This document shows, piece after piece, positions 52,312 to 60,762 of a stretch of 64,000 nt of DNA. Position 1 is the stretch's first letter. The number at the start of each line of letters is the position of its first letter. The stretch is from JAGGAG01 sp964638035 (GTDB lineage Bacteria; Gemmatimonadota; Gemmatimonadetes; Gemmatimonadales; GWC2-71-9). The notes beneath the pieces were generated by a model. That model was given only the letters and a program-made list of their open reading frames with translations, was not told the DNA's origin and did no database searches. The position numbers and the translations under genes are program-made. Location: positions 1-64,000 of the forward strand of contig CAZWXD010000017.1 of assembly GCA_964638035.1 (NCBI GenBank), in the 5' to 3' direction.

Positions 52312-52866
52312 ATGCAGGTGATGACCCTCGTGACGCACGAACGCAAGTACACCGGTCGCATCCTCGATGTCGATCTCGATACCGTGCGGTTCCCCGATGG
52401 AAGCATCGGGCAACTGGAGATGATCCGCCACCCCGGTGCGGCCGCCGTGGTGCCGTTCGTGGACCCGCCTGGCGCACCCGATCCCCGTGTCCTGCTCCTG
52501 CGCCAGTTCCGTCACGCCGCCGGGCGGCCCCTCTGGGAGGTCCCGGCAGGGCGCCTCGAGCCCGGGGAAGACCCCGAAGCCTGCGCCCTCCGCGAAATGC
52601 AGGAAGAAGCGGGCGTGAAGGCACGCCAGGTCCGCCCGCTCCTTCCCATCCTGACCACCCCGGGGTTCACCGACGAGCAGATCCATCTCTTCATGGCATG
52701 GGAACTTAAGCCGGTGCCCACGGCTCGCGAACCGGACGAGTTCGTGGAAGTGCATGAACTCCGGTGGTCGGAGGTGGGCCGCCTCCTGGCCCGGGGCGAG
52801 GTGGTGGATGGCAAGACCCTCGTGACGCTCATGTACGTGCAGTGTTTCAGGCGAGCCGCCGCCTGA
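52312..52866 (+). CDS. Nudix hydrolase (ADP-ribose pyrophosphatase type)
   Basis: The 184-residue enzyme has the Nudix box GRLEPGEDPEACALREMQEEAG intact (G-x5-E-x7-REUxEEx-G). The flanking RQFRHAAGRPLWEVPAG and TTPGFTDEQIHLFMAWEL are typical of ADP-ribose pyrophosphatases. It hydrolyses nucleoside diphosphate-linked sugars in the cytosol. ATG 52312 and ATG 52321 are both possible; neither has a strong ribosome-binding site. It is divergent from the c-di-GMP gene, 32 bases apart, across a short palindromic CTAG centre. Confidence 0.93.
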   Translation: MQVMTLVTHERKYTGRILDVDLDTVRFPDGSIGQLEMIRHPGAAAVVPFVDPPGAPDPRVLLLRQFRHAAGRPLWEVPAGRLEPGEDPEACALREMQEEAGVKARQVRPLLPILTTPGFTDEQIHLFMAWELKPVPTAREPDEFVEVHELRWSEVGRLLARGEVVDGKTLVTLMYVQCFRRAAA

Positions 52867-52867
52867 G

Positions 52868-52873
52868 TACGTT
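52868..52873 (+). promoter_or_regulatory. Putative -10 box (TACGTT) before holA-SPOR gene
   Basis: TACGTT, 6 bases (CCGCCC), then GTG 52880, without a ribosome-binding site. The box starts just after the Nudix stop codon. Confidence 0.5.
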
Positions 52874-52879
52874 CCGCCC

Positions 52880-54790
52880 GTGAAGGAGCACGCGTACGAA
52901 TCCGCCTTTCGCGCGGCGCTGAAGGGCGAGGTCCCGCCGGTCTGGTACCTGGTTGGCCGCGAGGACCTCCTCAAGGATGAACTCATCAAGGCGGTGGTCG
53001 CGAAGGTCCTCGATCCCGCCATGCGCGACTTCAACCTCGACCAGCGCACGGCGACCGCCCTCGACCCCGAGTCCCTGGGCACCCTGCTCAACACCCTGCC
53101 GATGATGGCCGACCGGCGCGTGGTGATCCTGCGCGACGTGGAGGGCTGGCAGAAGCGCTCCCGGGGGCGCGCGGCCCTGCTCCGCTACCTGGAGCGTCCC
53201 TCGCCGGAGACCGTGCTGATCCTGGTGCATGGCGCTGGCGATCCCGACCCCGACGATGACCTCGCACGCGCATCGGTGGTGGTACCCTGCAACGCGCTCG
53301 AGCCCGCCAGGGCCCTGCGTTGGCTGGAGAAGCGCGCCGCGGCCGCCGGCCTGGCCCTGCCACAGGACGCTGCCGAGCACCTCCTCCGCGTCACGGGTGG
53401 TGACCTCGGCACCCTCGAGGCCGAACTCGCCAAGCTGGCCGCCCTCCCCGAGGGCACCGGGATCACCCGCGACCTGGTCGGGTCCCTGGTGGGCGTCCGG
53501 CATGGCGAGACGATCTTCGACTGGCGTGACGCACTCTTCGAGGGCGACGCCCCGCGGGCGCTGGCCCTGCTCGGTCCCGTGCTCGACCAGGCTGGTGTGT
53601 CGGGCGTGAAGCTCGTGTCGCTGGTCGGGAACACGCTCGTGGGCCTGGCACTGGCGCGGGCACACCATGACCGGGGGCAACAGGGCAGCGCGCTGGAGCG
53701 CACCATCTTCCAGGCACTTCGGCAGGCCCGTGCCTATGGCCTTCCCGACTGGAAGGGTGAGTCTGCGCGCTGGGCCCGATGGGTGGGCACCTGGCCACCG
53801 GCCCGCCTCGCGGCCGCTACGCGTGTCGCGCTGGACACCGACATCGCCCTCAAGAACACCACCCTGAGCGATGACCGCGCCCTGCTGGCCGAACTGGTGC
53901 TGCGGTTGTGTGGTCCCGGGGTGCAAGGCGCCCCGGGTGGCCGGGCGGCAGCCGCACGGAGGGCCGTCACGGCGCTCCTCACGCTGGTCGCCTGTTCCGC
54001 CTTCTCCACGCTCGCGGCGCAGGCCGCCCCGCCGGTCCTCGCGAGTGCGCTGGCCCTGGCGCAGGAGGGCCGCGCCGATTCCGCCCGCGCCCTCCTGCGG
54101 CAGCTCGAGGCCTCCACGCCGCCAACGGACTCCCTCTTCCCCGGGATCCTCTACGGCTCGGCGCTCGTCGCCCCCGATGCCGTGGAGGCGCGGCGCCGGT
54201 TGCAGCGTGTGGTGATCGAGTACCCGGTGTCGCCATGGGCCGGCGAGGCCACCATCCGGCTGGGCCAGCTCGACTTCGCATCGGGCGATCCTGCCGCCGC
54301 GGCCAGGCAGCTCGAGCGGTTCCGGAGCGACCACGCGGCCTCCCCGCTCTATCCGGTGGCGGCCGTCTGGGGTGCACGCATCGGGTTCGAGCTGAAGGAC
54401 GCCGCGTCGGCGTGCCAGTGGGTGGCAGAGGGCCTCTCGCGGAACCCCGATGGGGCGGCGCGCAGCGAGTTGATGGCACTCTCGCAGCGCTGCAGCACTC
54501 CAGGCCCCGCCACACCGCCCCCCGCTGTCCCGGCCACGCCTGCCGCCCCCTCGCCAGCACCGGCTGATGCTGCCCCATGGCGCATCCAGCTCGCCGCCCT
54601 CCCCACGCAGGACGCCGCGGAGAAGGTGCTCCAGCGCGCAACGTCGGCCGGCTACCCGGGCGTCATCGTGGAAGAGGGCGGCTACCACAAGGTGCGGGTC
54701 GGCTCCTATGCCTCGCGGGCCGATGCCGGTGCTGCGCTCGCCGGGGTGAAGGCGCGCCTGGGCGGCGCACCGTTCGTGGTGGCACCGTGA
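52880..54790 (+). CDS. holA: DNA polymerase III delta subunit fused in frame to a SPOR-domain protein
   Basis: Residues 1-345 are the clamp-loader delta subunit: WYLVGREDLLKDELI, RDFNLDQRTA, LPMMADRRVVILRDVEGW, LRVTGGDLGTLEAELAKLA and a C-terminal helical lid. The frame then continues without a stop into residues 348-636. That part has a signal-anchor-like stretch (RRAVTALLTLVACSAFSTLAAQA), a short TPR-like region and a SPOR domain (WRIQLAALPTQDAAEKVL, VRVGSYASRADAGAAL) that binds peptidoglycan. GTG 53921 could restart translation at the second part. GTGA links the end to mutS. Normally these are two proteins. Confidence 0.85.
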   Translation: MKEHAYESAFRAALKGEVPPVWYLVGREDLLKDELIKAVVAKVLDPAMRDFNLDQRTATALDPESLGTLLNTLPMMADRRVVILRDVEGWQKRSRGRAALLRYLERPSPETVLILVHGAGDPDPDDDLARASVVVPCNALEPARALRWLEKRAAAAGLALPQDAAEHLLRVTGGDLGTLEAELAKLAALPEGTGITRDLVGSLVGVRHGETIFDWRDALFEGDAPRALALLGPVLDQAGVSGVKLVSLVGNTLVGLALARAHHDRGQQGSALERTIFQALRQARAYGLPDWKGESARWARWVGTWPPARLAAATRVALDTDIALKNTTLSDDRALLAELVLRLCGPGVQGAPGGRAAAARRAVTALLTLVACSAFSTLAAQAAPPVLASALALAQEGRADSARALLRQLEASTPPTDSLFPGILYGSALVAPDAVEARRRLQRVVIEYPVSPWAGEATIRLGQLDFASGDPAAAARQLERFRSDHAASPLYPVAAVWGARIGFELKDAASACQWVAEGLSRNPDGAARSELMALSQRCSTPGPATPPPAVPATPAAPSPAPADAAPWRIQLAALPTQDAAEKVLQRATSAGYPGVIVEEGGYHKVRVGSYASRADAGAALAGVKARLGGAPFVVAP

Positions 54791-57360
54791 GCGGGAAGGC
54801 CGGCGCCGACTCGCCACTCATGGCGCAGTACCGCGAGATCAAGGCGCGGCACCAGGATGCCATCCTGTTTTTCCGGATGGGCGATTTCTACGAGATGTTC
54901 TACGACGATGCCGAGCTGGGCGCGCGCACGCTGGGCATCACCCTCACCAGCCGCGGCGATGGCGTGCCCCTCGCCGGCGTGCCGGTGAAGGCGGCCGCCG
55001 ACTACCTGCGACAGCTCGTCGGCGCGGGCCACCGGGTGGCCATCTGCGAGCAGGTGGAGGATCCCAAGGCAGCCCGCGGCATCGTGCGCCGCGAGGTGGT
55101 CGAGACCGTGACGCCGGGCGCCCTGCTGCAGGACGACTGGCTGGCTGGCTCCCGCAACAACTGGATCGTCGCACTCGCCGATGGCGGGCTCGCCGCGATC
55201 GACCTCTCCACTGGCGAGTTCGTCCTCGAGCATGACGATGGCGGGGCGGCCACCGACGCCCTGGAGCGCTACGCACCGGCCGAGGTGGTCCTGCCGGTCG
55301 ATGCAGCGCCCGCCATTCCCGAGCGCATCCTCCGCACCCCACGTGAGCGCTGGGAGTTCGATGCGGCGCTCGGGCGCGATGACCTGCTCCGCCGCTTCGA
55401 GATCGCCTCGCTCGACGGCCTGGGCATCGGTGCCGCCGATGCTCCCGCGGTGGGCGCTGCCGCCGCCCTGGTCCGCTACCTCGGCGAACTGCAGCCCGGT
55501 GGCCTGCCGCACCTGCAGCGCCCCGTGGTCCACCGGCGCGACGGCACCCTCTGGCTCGACGAGATGACGCGGCGGAACCTCGAGCTGGTGGAGCCGATGC
55601 TGCCGGGCACGCGGAACGCGACGCTCCTCGAGGCGCTCGACCGCACGCTGACGCCGATGGGCGCACGCCTGCTGCGGCAGTCCATCCTGGCCCCACTGTG
55701 CGACGTCGCTGCCATCGAGGCCCGGCTCGACGCGGTGGAGGTGCTGCTGTGCGATGCCCGCGGGCGAGGCCGCCTCCGCGAGGCACTGGATGGCGTGCGC
55801 GACCTCGAGCGGCTTGCGGGCCGCGCGGCGGCGGGGCGCGCCTCGCCTCGTGAACTGGGCGCCCTGCGTGACTCGTTCCTCCGCCTGCCCGACGTGCTCG
55901 AGGCACTCACCGCGATCGCAGGTGGCGCGGCGCGCGCTGCCGGCGAGCTGGACCGGGCACTGCGCGAGCTGGACCTGCTGCACGACATTGCCACCGAGCT
56001 GGCGGCAGCGCTCACCGACCGGCCGCCCCAGGTGCTCACCGATGGCGGCGTGGTGCGCCCGGGCCATGACCCGGTCCTCGACGAGCTCATCGCGCTGCGC
56101 GACGGCGGACGCCAGACCATTGCCGCCATCCAGCAGCGGGAGCGCGACCGCACCGGCATCAGCTCGCTCAAGGTCGGGTTCAACAAGGTCTTCGGCTACT
56201 ACATCGAGGTGACCCACGCGCACCGGACCCGGGTGCCGGCCGACTACGAGCGGCGGCAGACCCTGACCGGCGCCGAGCGGTACGTGACGCCCGAGCTCAA
56301 GGAGTACGAGGCGCGCGTGCTCGGCGCCGAGGAGCAGGTCGCGGCACGGGAAGCCGCCATCTTCCTGGCACTGCGCACCCGCGTGGGCGCCGCGGTGGAC
56401 CGGGTGCAGCGCACGGCCCGGGTGCTTGCCCGGCTCGACCTCTGGGGCGCGCTGGCGCACGTGGCGGAGGCCTCCGGCTACGTGCGGCCGCAGGTTGAGG
56501 ACGGCTTCGACCTGGAGCTGGTGCAGGCGCGCCACCCGGTGATCGAGCGCCTCATGCCGCGCGAGCAGTTCATGCCCAACGACGTGCGCTTCACCACCAG
56601 CGAGCGGTTCCTGCTCGTCACGGGGCCCAACATGGCCGGCAAGTCCACCATCCTGCGGCAGATCGGCCTCGCGGTGGTGCTGGCACAGATGGGGAGCTTC
56701 GTGCCGGCACGGCGGGCGCGCGTGGGCCTGGTGGACCGGCTCTTCACCCGCGTGGGGGCCAGCGACAACCTGGCGCGCGGGCAGTCGACCTTCATGGTGG
56801 AGATGAGCGAGACGAGCGCGATCCTGCACAACGCCACGGCCCGGAGCCTCGTGCTCCTCGACGAGGTCGGCCGCGGCACCTCAACCTACGACGGCGTGGC
56901 GATCGCGTGGGCCGTCTCGGAGCACCTGCACGACCACACGGGCTGCAAGGCCATGTTCGCCACGCACTACCACGAGCTCATGCAGCTGCCGGAGCAGCTT
57001 GCCCATGCGCGCAACCTGAACGTGGCCGTGCGTGAGGCCGGTGACCGGGTGGTCTTCCTGCACCGGCTGGAGGCCGGCGGGACCGACCGTTCCTACGGCG
57101 TGCACGTCGCCGAGCTGGCGGGCCTGCCGCGCAGCGTGGTGGACCGGGCGCGGCAGGTCCTGGGAACCCTCGAGGGCGAGCACCGCGTGGCATCGGGTGC
57201 GCCACCCACCCCGGACGACCCCGGACAACTGGGACTCTTCGCCGAACCGGCGCCGCATCCCGCACTCGACCTGCTGCGCGACCTCGATGTCGATGCCATG
57301 ACGCCACTCGAGGCGCTCAACCGCCTCGCAGAACTGCAGCGTCGCGCGCGTGACGCCTGA
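54787..57360 (+). CDS. mutS: DNA mismatch repair protein MutS
   Basis: An 857-residue mismatch sensor. The N-terminal FFRMGDFYEMF contains the Phe-x-Glu mismatch-reading motif. The core and clamp domains lie in between, and the ATPase carries Walker A GPNMAGKST (about 613-621), STFMVEMSETSAIL and Walker B LVLLDEVGRGTSTYDG, with ATHYHEL after it. The C-terminal helix-turn-helix and tail are present (LGLFAEPAPHP through LAELQRRA), near standard length. GTG 54787 overlaps the previous stop. No mutL is in the window. Confidence 0.97.
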   Translation: MSGKAGADSPLMAQYREIKARHQDAILFFRMGDFYEMFYDDAELGARTLGITLTSRGDGVPLAGVPVKAAADYLRQLVGAGHRVAICEQVEDPKAARGIVRREVVETVTPGALLQDDWLAGSRNNWIVALADGGLAAIDLSTGEFVLEHDDGGAATDALERYAPAEVVLPVDAAPAIPERILRTPRERWEFDAALGRDDLLRRFEIASLDGLGIGAADAPAVGAAAALVRYLGELQPGGLPHLQRPVVHRRDGTLWLDEMTRRNLELVEPMLPGTRNATLLEALDRTLTPMGARLLRQSILAPLCDVAAIEARLDAVEVLLCDARGRGRLREALDGVRDLERLAGRAAAGRASPRELGALRDSFLRLPDVLEALTAIAGGAARAAGELDRALRELDLLHDIATELAAALTDRPPQVLTDGGVVRPGHDPVLDELIALRDGGRQTIAAIQQRERDRTGISSLKVGFNKVFGYYIEVTHAHRTRVPADYERRQTLTGAERYVTPELKEYEARVLGAEEQVAAREAAIFLALRTRVGAAVDRVQRTARVLARLDLWGALAHVAEASGYVRPQVEDGFDLELVQARHPVIERLMPREQFMPNDVRFTTSERFLLVTGPNMAGKSTILRQIGLAVVLAQMGSFVPARRARVGLVDRLFTRVGASDNLARGQSTFMVEMSETSAILHNATARSLVLLDEVGRGTSTYDGVAIAWAVSEHLHDHTGCKAMFATHYHELMQLPEQLAHARNLNVAVREAGDRVVFLHRLEAGGTDRSYGVHVAELAGLPRSVVDRARQVLGTLEGEHRVASGAPPTPDDPGQLGLFAEPAPHPALDLLRDLDVDAMTPLEALNRLAELQRRARDA

Positions 57361-57366
57361 CGGCGC

Positions 57367-57708
57367 TCAGCGGACCCGGCTGCCTCGCTGCTGCCGCGTC
57401 CGCAGGTAGCCCACCCAGCGCTGCAGGAGGTCCAGGTCGGCCAGCTCGCCACTCAACTGGATTGATCGGCCATCCCGGAGGGTCACCATCGAGCGCAGCG
57501 TGGCCTCGTCGTCCTGCGGCTCGCCGTCCGAGATCTCCGCAATCTCGAGCAGTGGCACCCCTTCCAGCAGGGTGTCGGGGCGGAGCAGGAGGAGTGTCGC
57601 CCCCTCGACCAGCGCGGCGCGCCCGGAGAGGTCCTGCACCACGAAATCGAAGGCGGCCAGGACACGCCAGGTCGTCGTGCCAATGGCCAGGATACGGTTC
57701 GCTCGCAT
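57367..57708 (-). CDS. Small conserved-looking protein, unknown
   Basis: A 113-residue protein. The stretch RILAIGTTTWRVLAAFDFVVQDLSG is followed by LLLLRPDTLLEGVPLLEIAEISDG, a basic loop and RSIQLSGELADLDLLQRWVGYLR. It has neither a signal peptide nor catalytic motifs that I can name. Codon pattern and a six-base gap to the mutS stop (convergent) support it as a gene. ATG 57708 is chosen; the longer frame upstream is Arg/Pro noise. Confidence 0.5.
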   Translation of the reverse strand: MRANRILAIGTTTWRVLAAFDFVVQDLSGRAALVEGATLLLLRPDTLLEGVPLLEIAEISDGEPQDDEATLRSMVTLRDGRSIQLSGELADLDLLQRWVGYLRTRQQRGSRVR

Positions 57709-57949
57709 GCCGTTCTTTCCCACGCGGCACGCCGGGCGCCCGCGCTTCCGTTTCGGTTGAGGTCGCGGCGCGCGAAAGCACGATCCCTGCCAGCAGTGCA
57801 GCGACCCGCCGTCACGCGTGGCATCTCCCGGCCTCACCATGACTTGCGCAGGCTTCGGCAGGGCGGCGACACCGATTAGCGGCAGCGAAACCGCCACCGG
57901 AAGGGGACAACGGGTGTTTGGACGTGAGGGCGTCCGGACGTGGGGACGT

Positions 57950-60283
57950 TCAGCTGCCCAGCGGGTCTTCCGGCCATGCGTGCCGGGGGTACCGTCCGCG
58001 AAGGTCCTTGCGCACCTCGGCATAGCTCCCGCGCCAGAACCCCGCGAGGTCGGTCGTGACCTGCACCGGGCGGCGCGCCGGTGAGAGCAGGTGCAGGGTC
58101 AGTCGCACGCGCCCCCCGGCCACCGTGGGCGTCTGCCGCACCCCGAACAGCTCCTGCAGCTTCACCGCGAGCACGGGCGCGGACGGTTCCGCGTAGTCGA
58201 TCGGCACGCGCGCCCCTCGTGGCAGCGTGTAGTGCGTGGGCGCCAGCTCCTCCAGCGCGTGCCGCTTCTCCCAGTCGAGCATCGCCAGCAGCATGCCGGC
58301 GAGGTCTGCGTGTGCCAGGTCGTCCAGCCGCATCAGGCGCGTGTTGTGCATCGGGAGCCAGGCGCCGAGCTGCTCGAGGATGACCGGATCCGTGACGCCC
58401 GGCCACGTCCCATCGAGTGCATGCAGGAATGCCATCCGCTGGCGCAGCCGCTGGAATCCCTCGTTCCGCAACAGCGAGCGCAGCCCACTCCTGGCCTCGT
58501 GCTCCACCACGGTGGCCGCGATGACCCGGGGATCGGGGTCGCGCACCGCTTGTGCGCCGAGCGTGATGGCGCCAAGCCGCACCTCCCGGCGGGCGCGCAC
58601 CACACCGTCCTCGATCTCGACGACATCGTGCCGGGTCACCTCCCCCGCAAACTCTTCCTCCACCTCGGTCCGGTCGATCGGCGCCGCCAGGAAGATCCTG
58701 CCCTCTGCCCCCCGGTCATCGAGGTCGAGGGCCACGATGAACTCCGCCCCGGCGAGGGCATGCGGCGGCTCGAGCGTTGCCCCGCGGCCATTGCGCAGGA
58801 GGAAGCGGTTGGTGCCGGGGCGCCGCCACGCCACGCGGTCGGGAAACGCCAGCGCCGCCACCGCACCAGCCCGACTGACGTCGGCCTCGCCTGCCTTGCC
58901 CAGCAGCAGCGCACGCGCATCGGGCACACCCAACCCGGCGGCATCGCGCTCCTCCAGCAGCGTGGCCATGGCGCGTGCCAGCGTGCCCTCCCCGCGGGCA
59001 GTTGCCGTGACCACCATGTGGGCCAGGCGCGGGTGCATCGCCAGGGCTGCGCACGCCTTGCCATGCCGGGTGAGTGCGCCGCGCGCATCGCGCATGCCGA
59101 GTGCGGCGAGGAGTGCCGATGCCAGGGCCAGGTGCGCGGGTGGCGGGGGGTCCAGCCAACGCATCGCACCGGGATCGAGTGCCCCGGCAGCACTCAGGGC
59201 CATGAGCATAGGTGCCAGGTCGGCCTCTTCGATTTCCGGCGTCGAGTACGGCACCAGCGCCAGCTGTTCATGTGCCGCCCAGACGCGGTAGCACCGGCCC
59301 GGTGCCTGCCGGCCGGCGCGTCCGGCACGTTGCTCCGTGGCGGCGCGTGACGCCCGCACCGTGGCAAGTCGGGTGAGTCCCGTGCGAGGCGAGTAGCGCG
59401 GCACCCGCGCCAGCCCGCTGTCCACCACGGCCCGCACGCCGTCGATGGTGAGGCTCGTCTCGGCGATCGATGTGGCGAGGATCACCTTTCGGCGCCCGGC
59501 GGGATCGGGGACGAGCGCCCGGTCCTGGGCGCCGGGCGGCAGCATGCCATGCAGCGGAACAATGCTCGCATGCTTCGCGCGCTCGGCCAGGGTCCGCGCC
59601 ATCCGGTTGATCTCCCGCTGCCCCGGCAAGAACACCAGGACATCGCCCTCGCCCTCGTCGAGCGCCTGCAGCACGGCGCCGGCCACGGCCCCCTCGAGTG
59701 GGCGATCGGGCGGGCGCGGCAGCCACGTCATGCTCACCGGGTGGCTCCGGCCCTCACTCGTCACGATCGGTGCACCGCCCATCAGGGCGGCCACCCTGGC
59801 GCCATCGAGCGTCGCCGACATGACCAGGATCCGGAGTGCCGGCTGGAGGAGTGACTGGGTCTCGAGGGCGAGGGCGAGGCCGGTGTCGGCGTGCAGGCTT
59901 CGTTCGTGGAACTCGTCGAACACCACGAGCCCGTACCCCTCGAGGGCAGGGTCGGCGCCGAGCATCCGGGTGAGGACGCCCTCGGTCACCACCTCGATCC
60001 GGGTGCGCGGTCCGACGCGCGTGTCACGCCGGGTCCGGTAGCCAACCACCCCGCCGGCAACGTCGTTCATGGATCGCGCCATGAAGCCCGCCGCCGCGCG
60101 CGCTGCCACGCGCCTGGGCTCCAGCATGATGATCCTGAGGTCGCCGAGCCACGGCGCATCGAGGAGCGCCAGGGGCACCCGCGTGGTCTTGCCCGCACCC
60201 GGGGGCGCCTGCAGCACCGCGCACGGGTGTGCTTCCAGCGCGCGCTTGAGGGCAGGGAGCACCTCGTCAACAGGAAGTGTCAC
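57950..60283 (-). CDS. hrpB: ATP-dependent helicase HrpB
   Basis: A 777-residue DEAH-family helicase. Motifs in order: Walker A PPGAGKTTR (29-35), EPRRVAARAAAG, DEFHERSLHADTGLAL (DExH), SATLDG, HGMLPPGAQDRAL, ATSIAETSLTIDGV and QRAGRAGRQAPGRCYR. The HrpB-specific C-terminus is HLLSPARRPVQVTTDLAGFW with the closing RYPRHAWPEDP. Its substrate in bacteria is not settled (RNA or DNA). TACATT stands 6 bases before GTG 60283. It is divergent from the TonB-like gene. Confidence 0.96.
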   Translation of the reverse strand: MTLPVDEVLPALKRALEAHPCAVLQAPPGAGKTTRVPLALLDAPWLGDLRIIMLEPRRVAARAAAGFMARSMNDVAGGVVGYRTRRDTRVGPRTRIEVVTEGVLTRMLGADPALEGYGLVVFDEFHERSLHADTGLALALETQSLLQPALRILVMSATLDGARVAALMGGAPIVTSEGRSHPVSMTWLPRPPDRPLEGAVAGAVLQALDEGEGDVLVFLPGQREINRMARTLAERAKHASIVPLHGMLPPGAQDRALVPDPAGRRKVILATSIAETSLTIDGVRAVVDSGLARVPRYSPRTGLTRLATVRASRAATEQRAGRAGRQAPGRCYRVWAAHEQLALVPYSTPEIEEADLAPMLMALSAAGALDPGAMRWLDPPPPAHLALASALLAALGMRDARGALTRHGKACAALAMHPRLAHMVVTATARGEGTLARAMATLLEERDAAGLGVPDARALLLGKAGEADVSRAGAVAALAFPDRVAWRRPGTNRFLLRNGRGATLEPPHALAGAEFIVALDLDDRGAEGRIFLAAPIDRTEVEEEFAGEVTRHDVVEIEDGVVRARREVRLGAITLGAQAVRDPDPRVIAATVVEHEARSGLRSLLRNEGFQRLRQRMAFLHALDGTWPGVTDPVILEQLGAWLPMHNTRLMRLDDLAHADLAGMLLAMLDWEKRHALEELAPTHYTLPRGARVPIDYAEPSAPVLAVKLQELFGVRQTPTVAGGRVRLTLHLLSPARRPVQVTTDLAGFWRGSYAEVRKDLRGRYPRHAWPEDPLGS

Positions 60284-60289
60284 CCCTCA

Positions 60290-60295
60290 AATGTA
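60290..60295 (-). promoter_or_regulatory. Putative -10 box (TACATT) for hrpB
   Basis: On the minus strand TACATT ends 6 bases before GTG 60283; the spacer TGAGGG is not a usable ribosome-binding site at that distance. Confidence 0.45.
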
Positions 60296-60311
60296 GGCCG
60301 AGCGCCCTCAT

Positions 60312-60343
60312 GCCCTGACGCCCTGACGCCCTGACGCCCTGAC
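60312..60343 (+). repeat. 8-base tandem repeat, four copies (GCCCTGAC)
   Basis: Four exact copies of GCCCTGAC, with a degenerate half copy before them, end two bases before the -10 box at 60346. The array occupies the place of the -35 element of the TonB-like gene. Confidence 0.9.
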
Positions 60344-60345
60344 GC

Positions 60346-60351
60346 TAGACT
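60346..60351 (+). promoter_or_regulatory. Putative -10 box (TAGACT) for TonB-C lipoprotein gene
   Basis: TAGACT then 6 bases (TCCCCC) and ATG 60358, without a ribosome-binding site. It directly follows the octanucleotide array. Confidence 0.55.
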
Positions 60352-60357
60352 TCCCCC

Positions 60358-60762
60358 ATGCGCATCATCGTCCCTGCCCTGTTCCTGGTTGCGGCCTGCA
60401 ACCGGGGCAACGACGCCACCGTGAACCTCCCGTCGCGCCCGGTCGAGGCCCCGATCGCCACCGAGCTGCCGCCGGTGGCGCTCAACCCGAACACCCCGGT
60501 CTCCTACCCGCCCGCCGTGGCCCTGCAGGGGCTGGAGGGAACCGTCCTGCTGCACCTCTTCGTGGATACGACGGGTCGCGCCGTGGCCGAATCCACCCGG
60601 GTGGCGGAGTCGAGTGGGTATCCTGCCCTCGACAGCGCTGCCCTGGCGGGCGTGCCGCAACTCTGGTTTGCACCGGGAGAACGCGCGGGCGTCCGCGTGC
60701 CCATGGCCTTCCTCCAGCCAGTCCACTTCCGTACCCCACACGGCGTCGGAGCCACCCCATGA
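60358..60762 (+). CDS. Lipoprotein with TonB C-terminal-like domain
   Basis: A 134-residue lipoprotein (MRIIVPALFLVAAC; lipobox VAAC). The mature part is one TonB-C-type domain: YPPAVALQGLEGTVLLHLFVDTTGRAVAE, SSGYPALDSAAL, LWFAPGERAGVRV. There is no N-terminal TonB helix or Pro-rich linker, so it is not a standard energy transducer; a free periplasmic TonB-C fold is more likely. The stop overlaps the start of cbs (ATGA). Confidence 0.82.
   Translation: MRIIVPALFLVAACNRGNDATVNLPSRPVEAPIATELPPVALNPNTPVSYPPAVALQGLEGTVLLHLFVDTTGRAVAESTRVAESSGYPALDSAALAGVPQLWFAPGERAGVRVPMAFLQPVHFRTPHGVGATP

Noticed and set aside
57910..57949. GGACGT-rich stretch as a regulatory repeat
   Set aside because: Copies are irregular and few, with no consistent unit; similar motifs can arise by chance in GC-rich intergenic DNA.
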